7,264 nucleotides of DNA from CAZFQG01 sp964520785 (GTDB lineage: Bacteria > Planctomycetota > Planctomycetia > Pirellulales > Thermoguttaceae). Each line of letters starts with the position of its first letter. Positions within the stretch are counted from its first letter, which is position 1. Below the pieces are notes generated by a model that worked only from the letters and a program-made list of their open reading frames with translations, was not told the DNA's origin and made no database searches. The stretch is from NCBI GenBank assembly GCA_964520785.1, contig CAZFQG010000250.1, positions 1-7,264 on the forward strand. Direction: 5' to 3'. Of the stretch, positions 1 to 6,307 are shown in pieces. Both the position numbers and the translations under genes were made by a program.

Positions 1-7
1 TGTTAGC

Positions 8-1138
8 ATGAGATTAAACACTGTTGGCGTCTTGTGCATTGCCATCAGCTTCTTTCCTCGGGTATCGCATGCAGACGAGAATCAAGTAGTCTGGACAATC
101 GCGGAATTCAACAAGCTTTCCAGAGCACAACAAGAAGAGACAATTGCCCAAGCGTTTCGTCACCGCATGGAATGCGCGAGAAATGTCTATTACGATGTAG
201 ACATTGCCGTGGCCACCCATGAGTTCGCAAATGGACATCCAGGACAGAAGGTAACTGATATAGCACATATTCGCAGTCGATTTCGTCACTGGATTCTTAA
301 CGAGAAATATCGCATGGAAATACGCTCCTTCCGTCCGGATGCCGAGAAACCTTCCAGCTTCGTCAATACCACCTATGATTTCAGGGAGGGGGCAATGCAG
401 AGCTTCTTGGATCGCAACAACCGCAAATTCGGACGACTTGACGTCACTCAAGAAAGAGTAATGCGAGCCAATCACTACATGCATTGGTTTGTTGGGACTT
501 TTCCAAATGAAGTAGAATATATTTTTCCGTACGCTCTTGCTCATCAGGAAAGCTGGGAGATCAAGTCACCTGTGAAAGGAAACAAGGTCCACTTGGCCGT
601 TGATTACCGATTCACGTTCTTCGATGAGGATCCCGGGGAAGGAAAGAGGGTTTACATCTTGGATCCGGAAAAAGGTTTCCTTCCCATTGAAGGAGACGCC
701 CGTTGGGATCGCTCCCTTAACAAGGATTGGCGAATCGAGAGGTTTCGTGTAGAGAAAAGCGCACTAGTTGGAGACATTTGGATGCCCATTGAAATAACAT
801 CCGAATTGGCAGTGGGAGCTGGATTTGGTCGCGGTAACGTTATCAAGACAAAGGTCAACGACATAGAATATGGCAGCGTTGTTGACGCGGATGTTGAACT
901 CGTTTTTCCGGAGGACACGCAAATCGTGGATGCCATCAAGGGGATTACCTATATGACGGATGCAAAAGGGGCGCCGATTCAATCGACGGTTGAAAAGCTC
1001 TATGACCTGGATCCGTCACAAGCCGTAACCCCGGAAGTGGAAGAGGCCGGGACGAATTACTATCTTGTCATTGTCGGCTCCGTAATGATCGCGAGTGCGC
1101 TCTTTTTCAGCGTTAGGAAGAAAATGGCGAGAAGATAG
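8..1138 (+). CDS. Secreted, C-terminally membrane-anchored protein of unknown function
   Basis: A 376-residue protein. The N-terminus has a basic residue, a hydrophobic stretch (about residues 5-16) and a plausible signal peptidase site after SHA (residues 20-22), so it is probably exported. The body (about 50-345) is rich in predicted beta strands, with alternating aromatic and charged residues (for example RFTFFDED and EYIFPYAL). It recalls the LolA-like beta-rich periplasmic proteins common in planctomycetes, but no diagnostic motif is visible and that comparison is tentative. Residues 351-369 form a hydrophobic helix followed by RKKMARR, a positive tail expected to stay in the cytoplasm, so the topology would be a large outside domain with a single anchor. 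The ATG is only 7 bases from the window edge, so its ribosome site and promoter cannot be judged; the frame is open to the edge, but the signal peptide supports this start. GC content is lower than in the genes to the right. It is followed after 7 bases by the glycosyltransferase gene and is probably co-transcribed with it. The function is not recognised. Confidence 0.8.
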   Translation: MRLNTVGVLCIAISFFPRVSHADENQVVWTIAEFNKLSRAQQEETIAQAFRHRMECARNVYYDVDIAVATHEFANGHPGQKVTDIAHIRSRFRHWILNEKYRMEIRSFRPDAEKPSSFVNTTYDFREGAMQSFLDRNNRKFGRLDVTQERVMRANHYMHWFVGTFPNEVEYIFPYALAHQESWEIKSPVKGNKVHLAVDYRFTFFDEDPGEGKRVYILDPEKGFLPIEGDARWDRSLNKDWRIERFRVEKSALVGDIWMPIEITSELAVGAGFGRGNVIKTKVNDIEYGSVVDADVELVFPEDTQIVDAIKGITYMTDAKGAPIQSTVEKLYDLDPSQAVTPEVEEAGTNYYLVIVGSVMIASALFFSVRKKMARR

Positions 1139-1145
1139 CACGGCG

Positions 1146-3200
1146 ATGATCGACGGTTCCGAATCAGATGCGACGTCATGTCCGGCGGCACAATCGGACG
1201 CAACCACAGGGCGAAGGAGCTATCGAATCCTGATCGCGATGCTGTGCGGCTATGCATGTGTGTTAGGATTCGGGGCATTTCGCATGTCACCGGTTTGGCA
1301 CGATTCAGCGCAACTCCTGGCGGGGTTAACGGGTTGGAAGTTTCAGAGGTTTGATACTCAAACCGTAAACCCGCCCCTACCGCGAATGGTAGCAACATTA
1401 CCGGCACTGGCGTACTTATCGGAGTTGAATCTCGATCGATTTGACCGCTCGTCAATCGACCGACGGGAATTTGCCATGGGAGCATCTTTCCTCGATGAAA
1501 ACCCGAACGGTGCCAGGACCCTGTTCCTGCATGCCAAACTCTGCTGTCTCCTCTTCCCCATTCTGGCAGCGTTCACGTGCCGGTGTTTCTCTGAACAACT
1601 GTTTTCCCTCCCTGCCGGCTCAATTGCCCTTCTACTGTGGTGTGGATCACCGTCAATCCTAGGAAACAGCTTGACTCTCTTGGCGGATATTCCGGCCGCC
1701 GCCATGGGAATCATTGCTGTACTGCTTTTTTGGCGATGGCTTCGGGAAACCGATAGCGCAAACGCGATTATAGCCGGGTTGCTGCTTGGTCTAGCCGAGC
1801 TTTGCAAGTTCACGCTCTTGGTCTTCTATCCTCTATTTGTTCTGATGTGGGCCGTTTACAGGCTTTCGGACTGGCGGCCTTTGTTGAAACAACAAGGCGG
1901 GATAGCATCCGCGTGGCGGGAATCCGGTCAATTGCTACTCATGTTCGTAATCAGCGTCTTCGTCATCAACTCCGGATATCTGTTTGAAGGAACGTTTACG
2001 CCGCTGGGAGAGTATCGATTTCAGACGACGGCTTTGACTGGGTGCGATTCGCTTGAAGACGTTCCGGTTGATGGGGCGAATCGGTTTGAGGGAACGTGGT
2101 TCGGAAGAATCCCGGTGCCGCTTCCGGCGAATATGGTGCAGGGGATAGATACGCAGAAGTTGGACTTCGAACGAGGACTGTCATCGTACCTGCAGGGGCA
2201 ACATGCGGATCATGGGTGGTGGTATTACTATCTCTACGCGCTGGTGGTGAAGATGCCGTTGGGGACCTGGGGATTGCTGGCGATTGCGGTGTTTTGTACG
2301 GTGTTCTTAAATGGGTACAACTCGCCGTGGCGGGATGAGATGGTGATTGTGTTGCCGGGCCTGGCCTTGTTTGTCTTCGTGAGTTCACAGACGGGATTCT
2401 CGGCTCATTCACGGTACATTATTCCCGCGTTGCCATTCTTGTTCATTTGGATCAGCAGAGTCGGGCGAGCATTTTCCAGGAAGCAACTCGCTCTTTATCC
2501 GCGGAGTACGAGAGTCGTGCGCGGGTTGACCGTGTTCTTTCTCGGGTGCATGATCATAAGTTCACTTTGGATTTATCCACATAGTCTTTCGTATTTCAAC
2601 GAATTGGCAGCAGTGTTACGTACGCCGCAGGATGATAACTATCCGGAAGCGCTTGTCACGAAAGCGGATGCGGGCAGCAGCCTATTCATGGCCCCGTTTA
2701 GGATGCTCGATGCGTTCTTCACCGCAGGACCGAAGAATGGCCCACGGCATTTGCTCGACTCGAACATCGATTGGGGGCAAGACCTGTTCTATCTTGAGGA
2801 GTGGTACGAAGCACATGCGGAAGCAAGGCCGTTTCGTGCCGCATATTGGGGTAGTTTTCCATTGGACCTAAGCAAGATCGACTCTGCCGGTTATCCGCCC
2901 GTTGGTCCAGATACCGACCGAATCGATGAGAACACCGATCTGCTGACGGTTGGCCCGTTGCCAGGCTACTACGCGCTGAGCGTCAATGAAATCTACGGCC
3001 GCTCCAAGCAATATCGTTACTTCCTCCATTTCGAGCCGGTCGCGACGGCCGGCTACTCAATCTACATCTATCATATCACACGCGACGAAGCCAACCGCGT
3101 CCGGCGCGAACTCGGCCTGCCGAAGATCGACAAAGAAGAGCACATCGCCGAGGGTGACAACGAGATCGAACACCAAATCGCGGGAGATCACGATGGATAA
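1146..3200 (+). CDS. Family 39 (PMT/ArnT-like) membrane glycosyltransferase
   Basis: A 684-residue polytopic membrane protein resembling the GT-C glycosyltransferases of family 39 (dolichyl-phosphate-mannose protein mannosyltransferase and ArnT relatives). These move a sugar from a polyprenyl-phosphate carrier to an acceptor on the outer face of the cytoplasmic membrane. After the first helix (about 28-46) comes the first outer loop WHDSAQLLAGL, in which Asp53 sits where the family has its catalytic acidic residue, followed by VNPPLPRM (74-81). Further hydrophobic helices lie at about 131-146, 155-172, 178-197, 206-236, 262-279, 358-388, 398-413, 422-438 and 459-476. The motif SRYIIPALPF (422-431) matches the family's RYxxPxxP region. 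YPHSLSYFNELA (477-488) and SNIDWGQDLFYLEEW (539-553) are typical of planctomycete members. The acceptor and sugar are unknown. A GTG at 1095 would add 17 residues and overlap the previous gene by 44 bases; I prefer the ATG at 1146, preceded by a weak GAGAAG at 1129-1134, because it follows the upstream stop directly. The acidic tail (about 660-684) overlaps the next gene. Confidence 0.88.
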   Translation: MIDGSESDATSCPAAQSDATTGRRSYRILIAMLCGYACVLGFGAFRMSPVWHDSAQLLAGLTGWKFQRFDTQTVNPPLPRMVATLPALAYLSELNLDRFDRSSIDRREFAMGASFLDENPNGARTLFLHAKLCCLLFPILAAFTCRCFSEQLFSLPAGSIALLLWCGSPSILGNSLTLLADIPAAAMGIIAVLLFWRWLRETDSANAIIAGLLLGLAELCKFTLLVFYPLFVLMWAVYRLSDWRPLLKQQGGIASAWRESGQLLLMFVISVFVINSGYLFEGTFTPLGEYRFQTTALTGCDSLEDVPVDGANRFEGTWFGRIPVPLPANMVQGIDTQKLDFERGLSSYLQGQHADHGWWYYYLYALVVKMPLGTWGLLAIAVFCTVFLNGYNSPWRDEMVIVLPGLALFVFVSSQTGFSAHSRYIIPALPFLFIWISRVGRAFSRKQLALYPRSTRVVRGLTVFFLGCMIISSLWIYPHSLSYFNELAAVLRTPQDDNYPEALVTKADAGSSLFMAPFRMLDAFFTAGPKNGPRHLLDSNIDWGQDLFYLEEWYEAHAEARPFRAAYWGSFPLDLSKIDSAGYPPVGPDTDRIDENTDLLTVGPLPGYYALSVNEIYGRSKQYRYFLHFEPVATAGYSIYIYHITRDEANRVRRELGLPKIDKEEHIAEGDNEIEHQIAGDHDG
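3182..3187 (+). promoter_or_regulatory. Ribosome binding site of the 60-residue membrane protein
   Basis: GGGAGA lies five bases before the ATG at 3193, inside the last codons of the glycosyltransferase gene. It decides the start of the small overlapping gene, because the open frame runs much further upstream as a shadow of the larger gene. Confidence 0.6.
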
Positions 3201-3375
3201 ACATGACAAACGTCGCCTCCGTCTCGCAACCGACGCCCCAATGATCCTGGTCGCCGGTGTCCTCCTCCTCGTCGCGTTGGCCACCACCTCGCGGAGAGCC
3301 GTCGTCGGAACCTTCTCGACCGCGATCCTGTCCCTCGTCGCGGTCTTCCTTGTAATCACACTAATCTCCAGTTGA
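3193..3375 (+). CDS. Small two-helix membrane protein
   Basis: A 60-residue protein with a short, very basic N-terminus (MDKHDKRRLR) followed by two hydrophobic segments at about 15-31 and 39-58 joined by TTSRRA. The predicted shape is a helical hairpin in the cytoplasmic membrane. The positive N-terminus and positive loop compete under the positive-inside rule, so orientation is uncertain. The start is supported by a close GGGAGA and by an 8-base overlap with the glycosyltransferase stop, an arrangement that suggests translational coupling. The same frame is open back to 2986, but that part lies entirely within the glycosyltransferase gene and reads as Ser/Thr/Arg-rich shadow sequence. The stop at 3373-3375 is in the same frame as the FHA-like gene that begins nine bases later. 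No family is recognised; it may be an accessory subunit of either neighbour, which is inference from position alone. Confidence 0.62.
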   Translation: MDKHDKRRLRLATDAPMILVAGVLLLVALATTSRRAVVGTFSTAILSLVAVFLVITLISS

Positions 3376-3384
3376 CTTCCAACT

Positions 3385-4311
3385 ATGATGAACCTCACGC
3401 TAATCGTCGTCGGTGGCAAGAAGGCGGGCTTGGAAATGTCCGTCGCGGGGGCGGTGTGTCGGATTGGGTGGGGGGAGGAGTGCGACGTGCGGCTGCCGCG
3501 GGAGTTGGTTGCGCGGCGGCAGTGTGACATCGCGCTGGAGGACGGGGCCGCGACGATTGAGGATGGCGGCAATGCCGAGGGGACGGTCATCAATGGGGCA
3601 CCGGTCCGTGGCCGGCAAGCCTTGAACGACGGGGATTTGATCCACGCCGGCCCCTTGCGGCTGGAGGTCCGCCTGACGCCCGCCGATAGGGAAGAGCGAG
3701 AGCGAGTGGAAGTGGAAGAGCGAGCGGGCGGTATTGACGAAGCGGGGCCCCTGGAGGAGGATATCATCCACTGGCTGGAGGAGGGCGACTGGGAGCAAGA
3801 CAGGGAGCGGCGGCGGACGTGGAAGACGGTCGCCGAAGTCGAGGAAGAAAAGGCCCGGGAGGAAGCCGCCGAGCGGGAGGAGCGGAAGAGACCGAAAAAG
3901 GCGGGTCAAGGGAACGAGGGAGGCGCGAAGTCCCGGTTCGGGAAGTGGGCGTCCTTGCCGGGTATAGGCACCGGCGGAGGGCCCGCCGGAGGAATGAGCC
4001 TGGGCCGCCTCTCCGCCGCGCTCCCTCTCCGGCGGCGGAAGAAGGAAAAGAACGAAGAGCAGGAAGAGACCGAGAAGATGGAAGAGAAGCAGGAGCGCGC
4101 CAAGTGGGACCGGACCGATTACATCCTCACCGCCGCCGGCGCCGTCGGCGTGATCGTCCTCATCCTGGCGGCCCTCCCCCCGGCCTGGCTCACCCAAGCG
4201 GCATCCTACCTCGACGTCCGCAACTGGAGCCAACTGGGATGGTTCATCGCGACGCTGGTTCTGGTCGTGGTGTTGCTTGGGATACAGTGGTGGCAGAAGA
4301 GGAAAGGATGA
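3385..4311 (+). CDS. FHA-like domain protein with charged linker and two C-terminal membrane helices
   Basis: A 308-residue protein. Residues 3-97 fit the forkhead-associated beta sandwich: CRIGWGEECDVRLP (25-38), LVARRQCDIAL (41-51), DGGNAEGTVING (60-71) and LNDGDLIHAG (80-89) align with the usual IGR, SRxH, NGTxVNG and L-x-D-G-D-x-I motifs. FHA domains normally bind phosphothreonine peptides from Ser/Thr kinases. Here Trp29 replaces the motif Arg, Ala43 the Ser, Gln46 the His and Glu65 the Asn of NGT, so classic phosphopeptide binding is doubtful. A highly charged region (about 100-180, rich in Glu, Arg and Lys, probably helical, containing EDIIHWLEEGDWE) leads to a Gly-rich and basic segment (190-222), another charged stretch (219-243), then hydrophobic helices at about 246-270 and 285-303 and a final QKRKG. 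The FHA part should therefore be cytoplasmic and tethered to the membrane. Tandem ATGs lie at 3385 and 3388; no clear ribosome site precedes them, so translation may depend on coupling with the upstream gene. Confidence 0.82.
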   Translation: MMNLTLIVVGGKKAGLEMSVAGAVCRIGWGEECDVRLPRELVARRQCDIALEDGAATIEDGGNAEGTVINGAPVRGRQALNDGDLIHAGPLRLEVRLTPADREERERVEVEERAGGIDEAGPLEEDIIHWLEEGDWEQDRERRRTWKTVAEVEEEKAREEAAEREERKRPKKAGQGNEGGAKSRFGKWASLPGIGTGGGPAGGMSLGRLSAALPLRRRKKEKNEEQEETEKMEEKQERAKWDRTDYILTAAGAVGVIVLILAALPPAWLTQAASYLDVRNWSQLGWFIATLVLVVVLLGIQWWQKRKG

Positions 4312-4317
4312 TAGAAA

Positions 4318-4373
4318 GGCTGAAGGCTGAAGGCGAAAGGCTAAAAGCTCACGGCTCAAAGCTCATAGCTCAA
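4318..4373 (+). repeat. Eight-unit degenerate 7-bp tandem repeat in the intergenic spacer
   Basis: Read from 4318 in steps of seven, the spacer is GGCTGAA, GGCTGAA, GGCGAAA, GGCTAAA, AGCTCAC, GGCTCAA, AGCTCAT, AGCTCAA. The consensus is RGCTNAA, drifting from a GAA-ending to a CAA-ending form. The block fills most of the 79 bases between the FHA-like gene and the DUF1559 gene and ends a few bases before the latter's ribosome site. Because seven is not a multiple of three, the array would cycle through all frames if translated. It resembles in kind the short heptanucleotide tandem repeats described in cyanobacteria; its function is unknown. Confidence 0.85.
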
Positions 4374-4379
4374 AAACGT

Positions 4380-4384
4380 GGGAG
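4380..4384 (+). promoter_or_regulatory. Ribosome binding site of the DUF1559 gene
   Basis: GGGAG lies six bases before the ATG at 4391, just beyond the end of the heptamer array. It supports this start, which also places the prepilin cleavage site at the normal distance from the N-terminus. Confidence 0.65.
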
Positions 4385-4390
4385 ATTACT

Positions 4391-5383
4391 ATGCGACGTA
4401 GACTGAACACCGGCTTCACCTTGGTCGAATTGCTCACGGTGATTGCAATCATTGCGCTCATTATTCAGATGCTGTTGCCCGCCGTTCAGGCGGCGAGGGA
4501 GGCGGCGCGGCGGGCGGAGTGTTCCAGCCATCTCAAGCAATTGGGGTTGGGGGCGGCGATGCATGAGGAAGTGCATGGGTTCTATCCGTCGGGTGGATGG
4601 GGGCGGTTTTGGACGGGGGATCCGGATCATGGGGTGGGGAAGGATCAGCCGGGCAGTTGGGCGTATAGTATTCTGCCGTATATCGAGCAGGAAGAACTCC
4701 GCGAACTCGGCGCGGGGGCGCCGCCGACGGTGAAGGAAGCGCGGATGAAGATCGTGCATACCACGCCGCTGGCGCTGATGCATTGCCCCAGCCGCCGCGC
4801 GGCGGCCGTCTATCCGTGCGGCTATAAGATCCCGGTCCGCAACTACCCGCCCGACCACCCGATGGTCAAGGGGGACTACGCGATCAACGCCGGCAGCGAC
4901 GGAACGGTCGGCGGCAGCGCCCCAACGGTCGGCGGGGGCGGGGGGCCGGCGTCCGTGGCCGACGCGAGGAGCGGCAAATTCGAGTGGCACGCCGCCGAAC
5001 ACAACGGAATCGGCTACCAGATCAGCGAGGTCCGCCCGCGCGACGTGACCGACGGCCTGAGCAAGACGATCCTCCTCGGCGAGAAGTATCTCCGTTCGAA
5101 TGCCTATACGAGCGGCGCCTCGCTCGGCGACAACGGCTGTCTCTATAACGGAGCGGACAGCGACACGCTCCGGGCCACCCATCCGGAAACGCCCCTGATG
5201 CGCGACGTGAAGGACTATCAGTATCAAAACAGCTTCGGCTCGCCCCACGCCGCCGGCTGCAACTTCGTCTTCTGCGACGGTTCCGTCCGCAGCGTCGGCT
5301 ACGAGGTCGACCCGGCCGTATACATCCTGCTCGGCGGCCGCAACGACGGCGGGACGATTCCCGAAGGAGAGCTTCACCCGTGA
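4391..5383 (+). CDS. DUF1559 pseudopilin-like protein (H-x9-DG family)
   Basis: A 330-residue protein of the DUF1559 family, which is strongly expanded in planctomycetes. It begins with a short basic leader (MRRRLNTG) and the type IV prepilin cleavage motif G8/F9-T-L-V-E13; Glu13 is the conserved Glu5 of the mature protein. A hydrophobic helix (about 9-31) follows, then LLPAVQAAREAARRAECSSHLKQLG (29-53), the family's continuation of the pilin helix. The globular part contains WAYSILPYIEQ (90-100), HCPSRR (131-136), GDYAINAG (161-168) and DGLSKTILLGEKY (221-233), and ends with the C-terminal signature H286-x9-D296-G297. Length is normal and the gene looks intact. The family is thought to be processed by a prepilin peptidase and displayed at the cell envelope, but its molecular role is not established. 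A Gly-rich loop (171-186) is the least conserved-looking part. It is translationally coupled to the following hydrolase through a 4-base overlap. Confidence 0.95.
   Translation: MRRRLNTGFTLVELLTVIAIIALIIQMLLPAVQAAREAARRAECSSHLKQLGLGAAMHEEVHGFYPSGGWGRFWTGDPDHGVGKDQPGSWAYSILPYIEQEELRELGAGAPPTVKEARMKIVHTTPLALMHCPSRRAAAVYPCGYKIPVRNYPPDHPMVKGDYAINAGSDGTVGGSAPTVGGGGGPASVADARSGKFEWHAAEHNGIGYQISEVRPRDVTDGLSKTILLGEKYLRSNAYTSGASLGDNGCLYNGADSDTLRATHPETPLMRDVKDYQYQNSFGSPHAAGCNFVFCDGSVRSVGYEVDPAVYILLGGRNDGGTIPEGELHP
5364..5371 (+). promoter_or_regulatory. Ribosome binding site supporting a GTG start
   Basis: AAGGAGAG lies eight bases before the GTG at 5380, within the last codons of the DUF1559 gene. It is the strongest Shine-Dalgarno match in the window and justifies the GTG start of the hydrolase, whose first codon overlaps the upstream stop as GTGA. 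Confidence 0.72.
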
Positions 5384-6306
5384 ATTCGCTCGTCTGTGCC
5401 GTCCTGATCGGCCTGACCGCCCCCGGCGCGGTGGATAAGCGGCTCATCCCGCTCTTCGAGTCGCTCGAATGCCGCTTCCCCTCCGGCTCCCACGCCGGCG
5501 AGGTCTTCCGCTACCGCCTGTTCGTTCCAAAACCGCTCGACCCGGAAAAGAAGTACCCGCTCCTCCTCTGGCTGCCGGGCCAGGAGATCATCGATCCCGA
5601 AAACACCGAACAGTTGATGCACGCCCAGTGCCTGATAACCCGCCCGGACGAGCCTTCCAGATACCCCTACTTCATCCTCGTGCCGCAATGCCCCGAAGAC
5701 CGCTCGGAACAGTTCGCCGTTACGCTGGAGGCCCTCGACGAAACGATCCGCAAGTACCCCGTCGACCCCGGGCGCGTCTATCTCCTCGGAATCTCCGCCG
5801 GCGGCTCGGCCGTCTGGCAGTTCGCCCTCCGCTACCCTAACCGCTTCGCCGCCCTCGCCCCCCTGGCCTCCGCCGGCCCCAACCCGGCGGAGGTCGTGAA
5901 GCTGCGCAACGTACCGGTTTGGGCATTCCACAAGCAGGACGATCAAATCATCCCCCTGGACAGCGTCCACCGCGCCGTCTCCGCCCTCCGCGAAGCCGGC
6001 GGAACGGCCCACCTGACCGTCTTCGAAGGCAACACCCACGACGCCTGGACGGCGGCCCTGCACGAGTACAAAGTCGTCAACTGGATGCTCTGGCAACGCC
6101 GGGGCGAAACGTGCTGGTATCCGCCGGGGATTCGGCCGTGGAACCCGAGGCAGATTGCCGCGCAGGCGCTCATTCCGACGGTGATCGGGCTGGCGGCGTG
6201 GAGCGTGTGGCGGAAGCGGCGGAAGCGGGCGGCGGAGCAGGGGGAAAGTAGGACGGAGTGGCACTCCGTCTTACAAGGAGGGCGCGCCACGGCGGAGGGA
6301 GAATGA
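5380..6306 (+). CDS. Alpha/beta hydrolase, predicted esterase/peptidase (COG4099-like), membrane-anchored
   Basis: A 308-residue serine hydrolase of the phospholipase/carboxylesterase-like group often labelled predicted peptidase (COG4099). The nucleophile elbow GISAG places Ser139. The acid is probably Asp188 in FHKQDDQIIP (183-192) and the base His220 in GNTHDAW (218-223). Other family landmarks are YPLLLWLPGQ (59-68), ILVPQCPED (99-107), YPVDPGRVYLLG (126-137) and RYPNRFAALAPL (151-162). Two departures from the usual pattern are visible: the early HG turn that normally helps form the oxyanion hole reads PG (66-67), and the HG before the catalytic Asp reads HK (184-185). A hydrophobic N-terminus (3-14, with APGA at 14-17) may be a signal peptide, although it has no basic residue. 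Residues 258-275 form a hydrophobic helix followed by RKRRKR, so the catalytic domain would sit outside the cytoplasmic membrane with one anchor. The last 20 or so residues are encoded by repeat-like DNA. The substrate is unknown. Confidence 0.85.
   Translation: MNSLVCAVLIGLTAPGAVDKRLIPLFESLECRFPSGSHAGEVFRYRLFVPKPLDPEKKYPLLLWLPGQEIIDPENTEQLMHAQCLITRPDEPSRYPYFILVPQCPEDRSEQFAVTLEALDETIRKYPVDPGRVYLLGISAGGSAVWQFALRYPNRFAALAPLASAGPNPAEVVKLRNVPVWAFHKQDDQIIPLDSVHRAVSALREAGGTAHLTVFEGNTHDAWTAALHEYKVVNWMLWQRRGETCWYPPGIRPWNPRQIAAQALIPTVIGLAAWSVWRKRRKRAAEQGESRTEWHSVLQGGRATAEGE
6250..6272. repeat. Palindromic hairpin repeat inside the 3' end of the hydrolase gene
   Basis: GACGGAGT (6252-6259), a three-base loop GGC, and ACTCCGTC (6263-6270) form a perfect 8-bp stem, extended by a G-T and an A-T pair to 10 bp (6250-6272). 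It encodes part of the hydrolase's C-terminal tail (TEWHSVL). There is no T-tract of the length expected for an intrinsic terminator, and a gene follows closely. It shares its core with the element at 6565-6600, suggesting a dispersed REP-like family. Confidence 0.7.
6294..6298 (+). promoter_or_regulatory. Ribosome binding site of the 94-residue membrane protein
   Basis: GGAGG lies nine bases before the ATG at 6308, inside the last codons of the hydrolase gene. It supports the start used for the downstream small gene. Confidence 0.55.
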
Positions 6307-6307
6307 T

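Noticed and set aside
1095..1145. GTG at 1095 as the glycosyltransferase start
   Set aside because: It would overlap the previous gene by 44 bases, has no ribosome site, and adds residues that only mirror that gene's end; the ATG at 1146 fits better.
2986..3192. Upstream extension of the 60-residue protein to an ATG at 2986
   Set aside because: The added 69 residues are a Ser/Thr/Arg-rich shadow of the glycosyltransferase gene; the GGGAGA before 3193 marks a better start.
3400..4359. A 319-codon open frame on the - strand opposite the FHA-like gene
   Set aside because: It is Pro/Leu/Arg-rich shadow sequence of a GC-rich gene, and its N-terminal residues come from translating the heptamer repeat. 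The + strand carries the recognisable FHA motifs and membrane helices.
4312..4390. Heptamer array as a CRISPR array or phage attachment site
   Set aside because: The units are contiguous 7-mers without spacers, and there is no integrase, tRNA or cas gene nearby.
4370..6264. Long - strand open frames (335 and 296 codons) opposite the DUF1559 and hydrolase genes
   Set aside because: Both are mirror frames of strongly supported genes, with no domain motif and Arg/Ala/Gly/Pro-biased composition.
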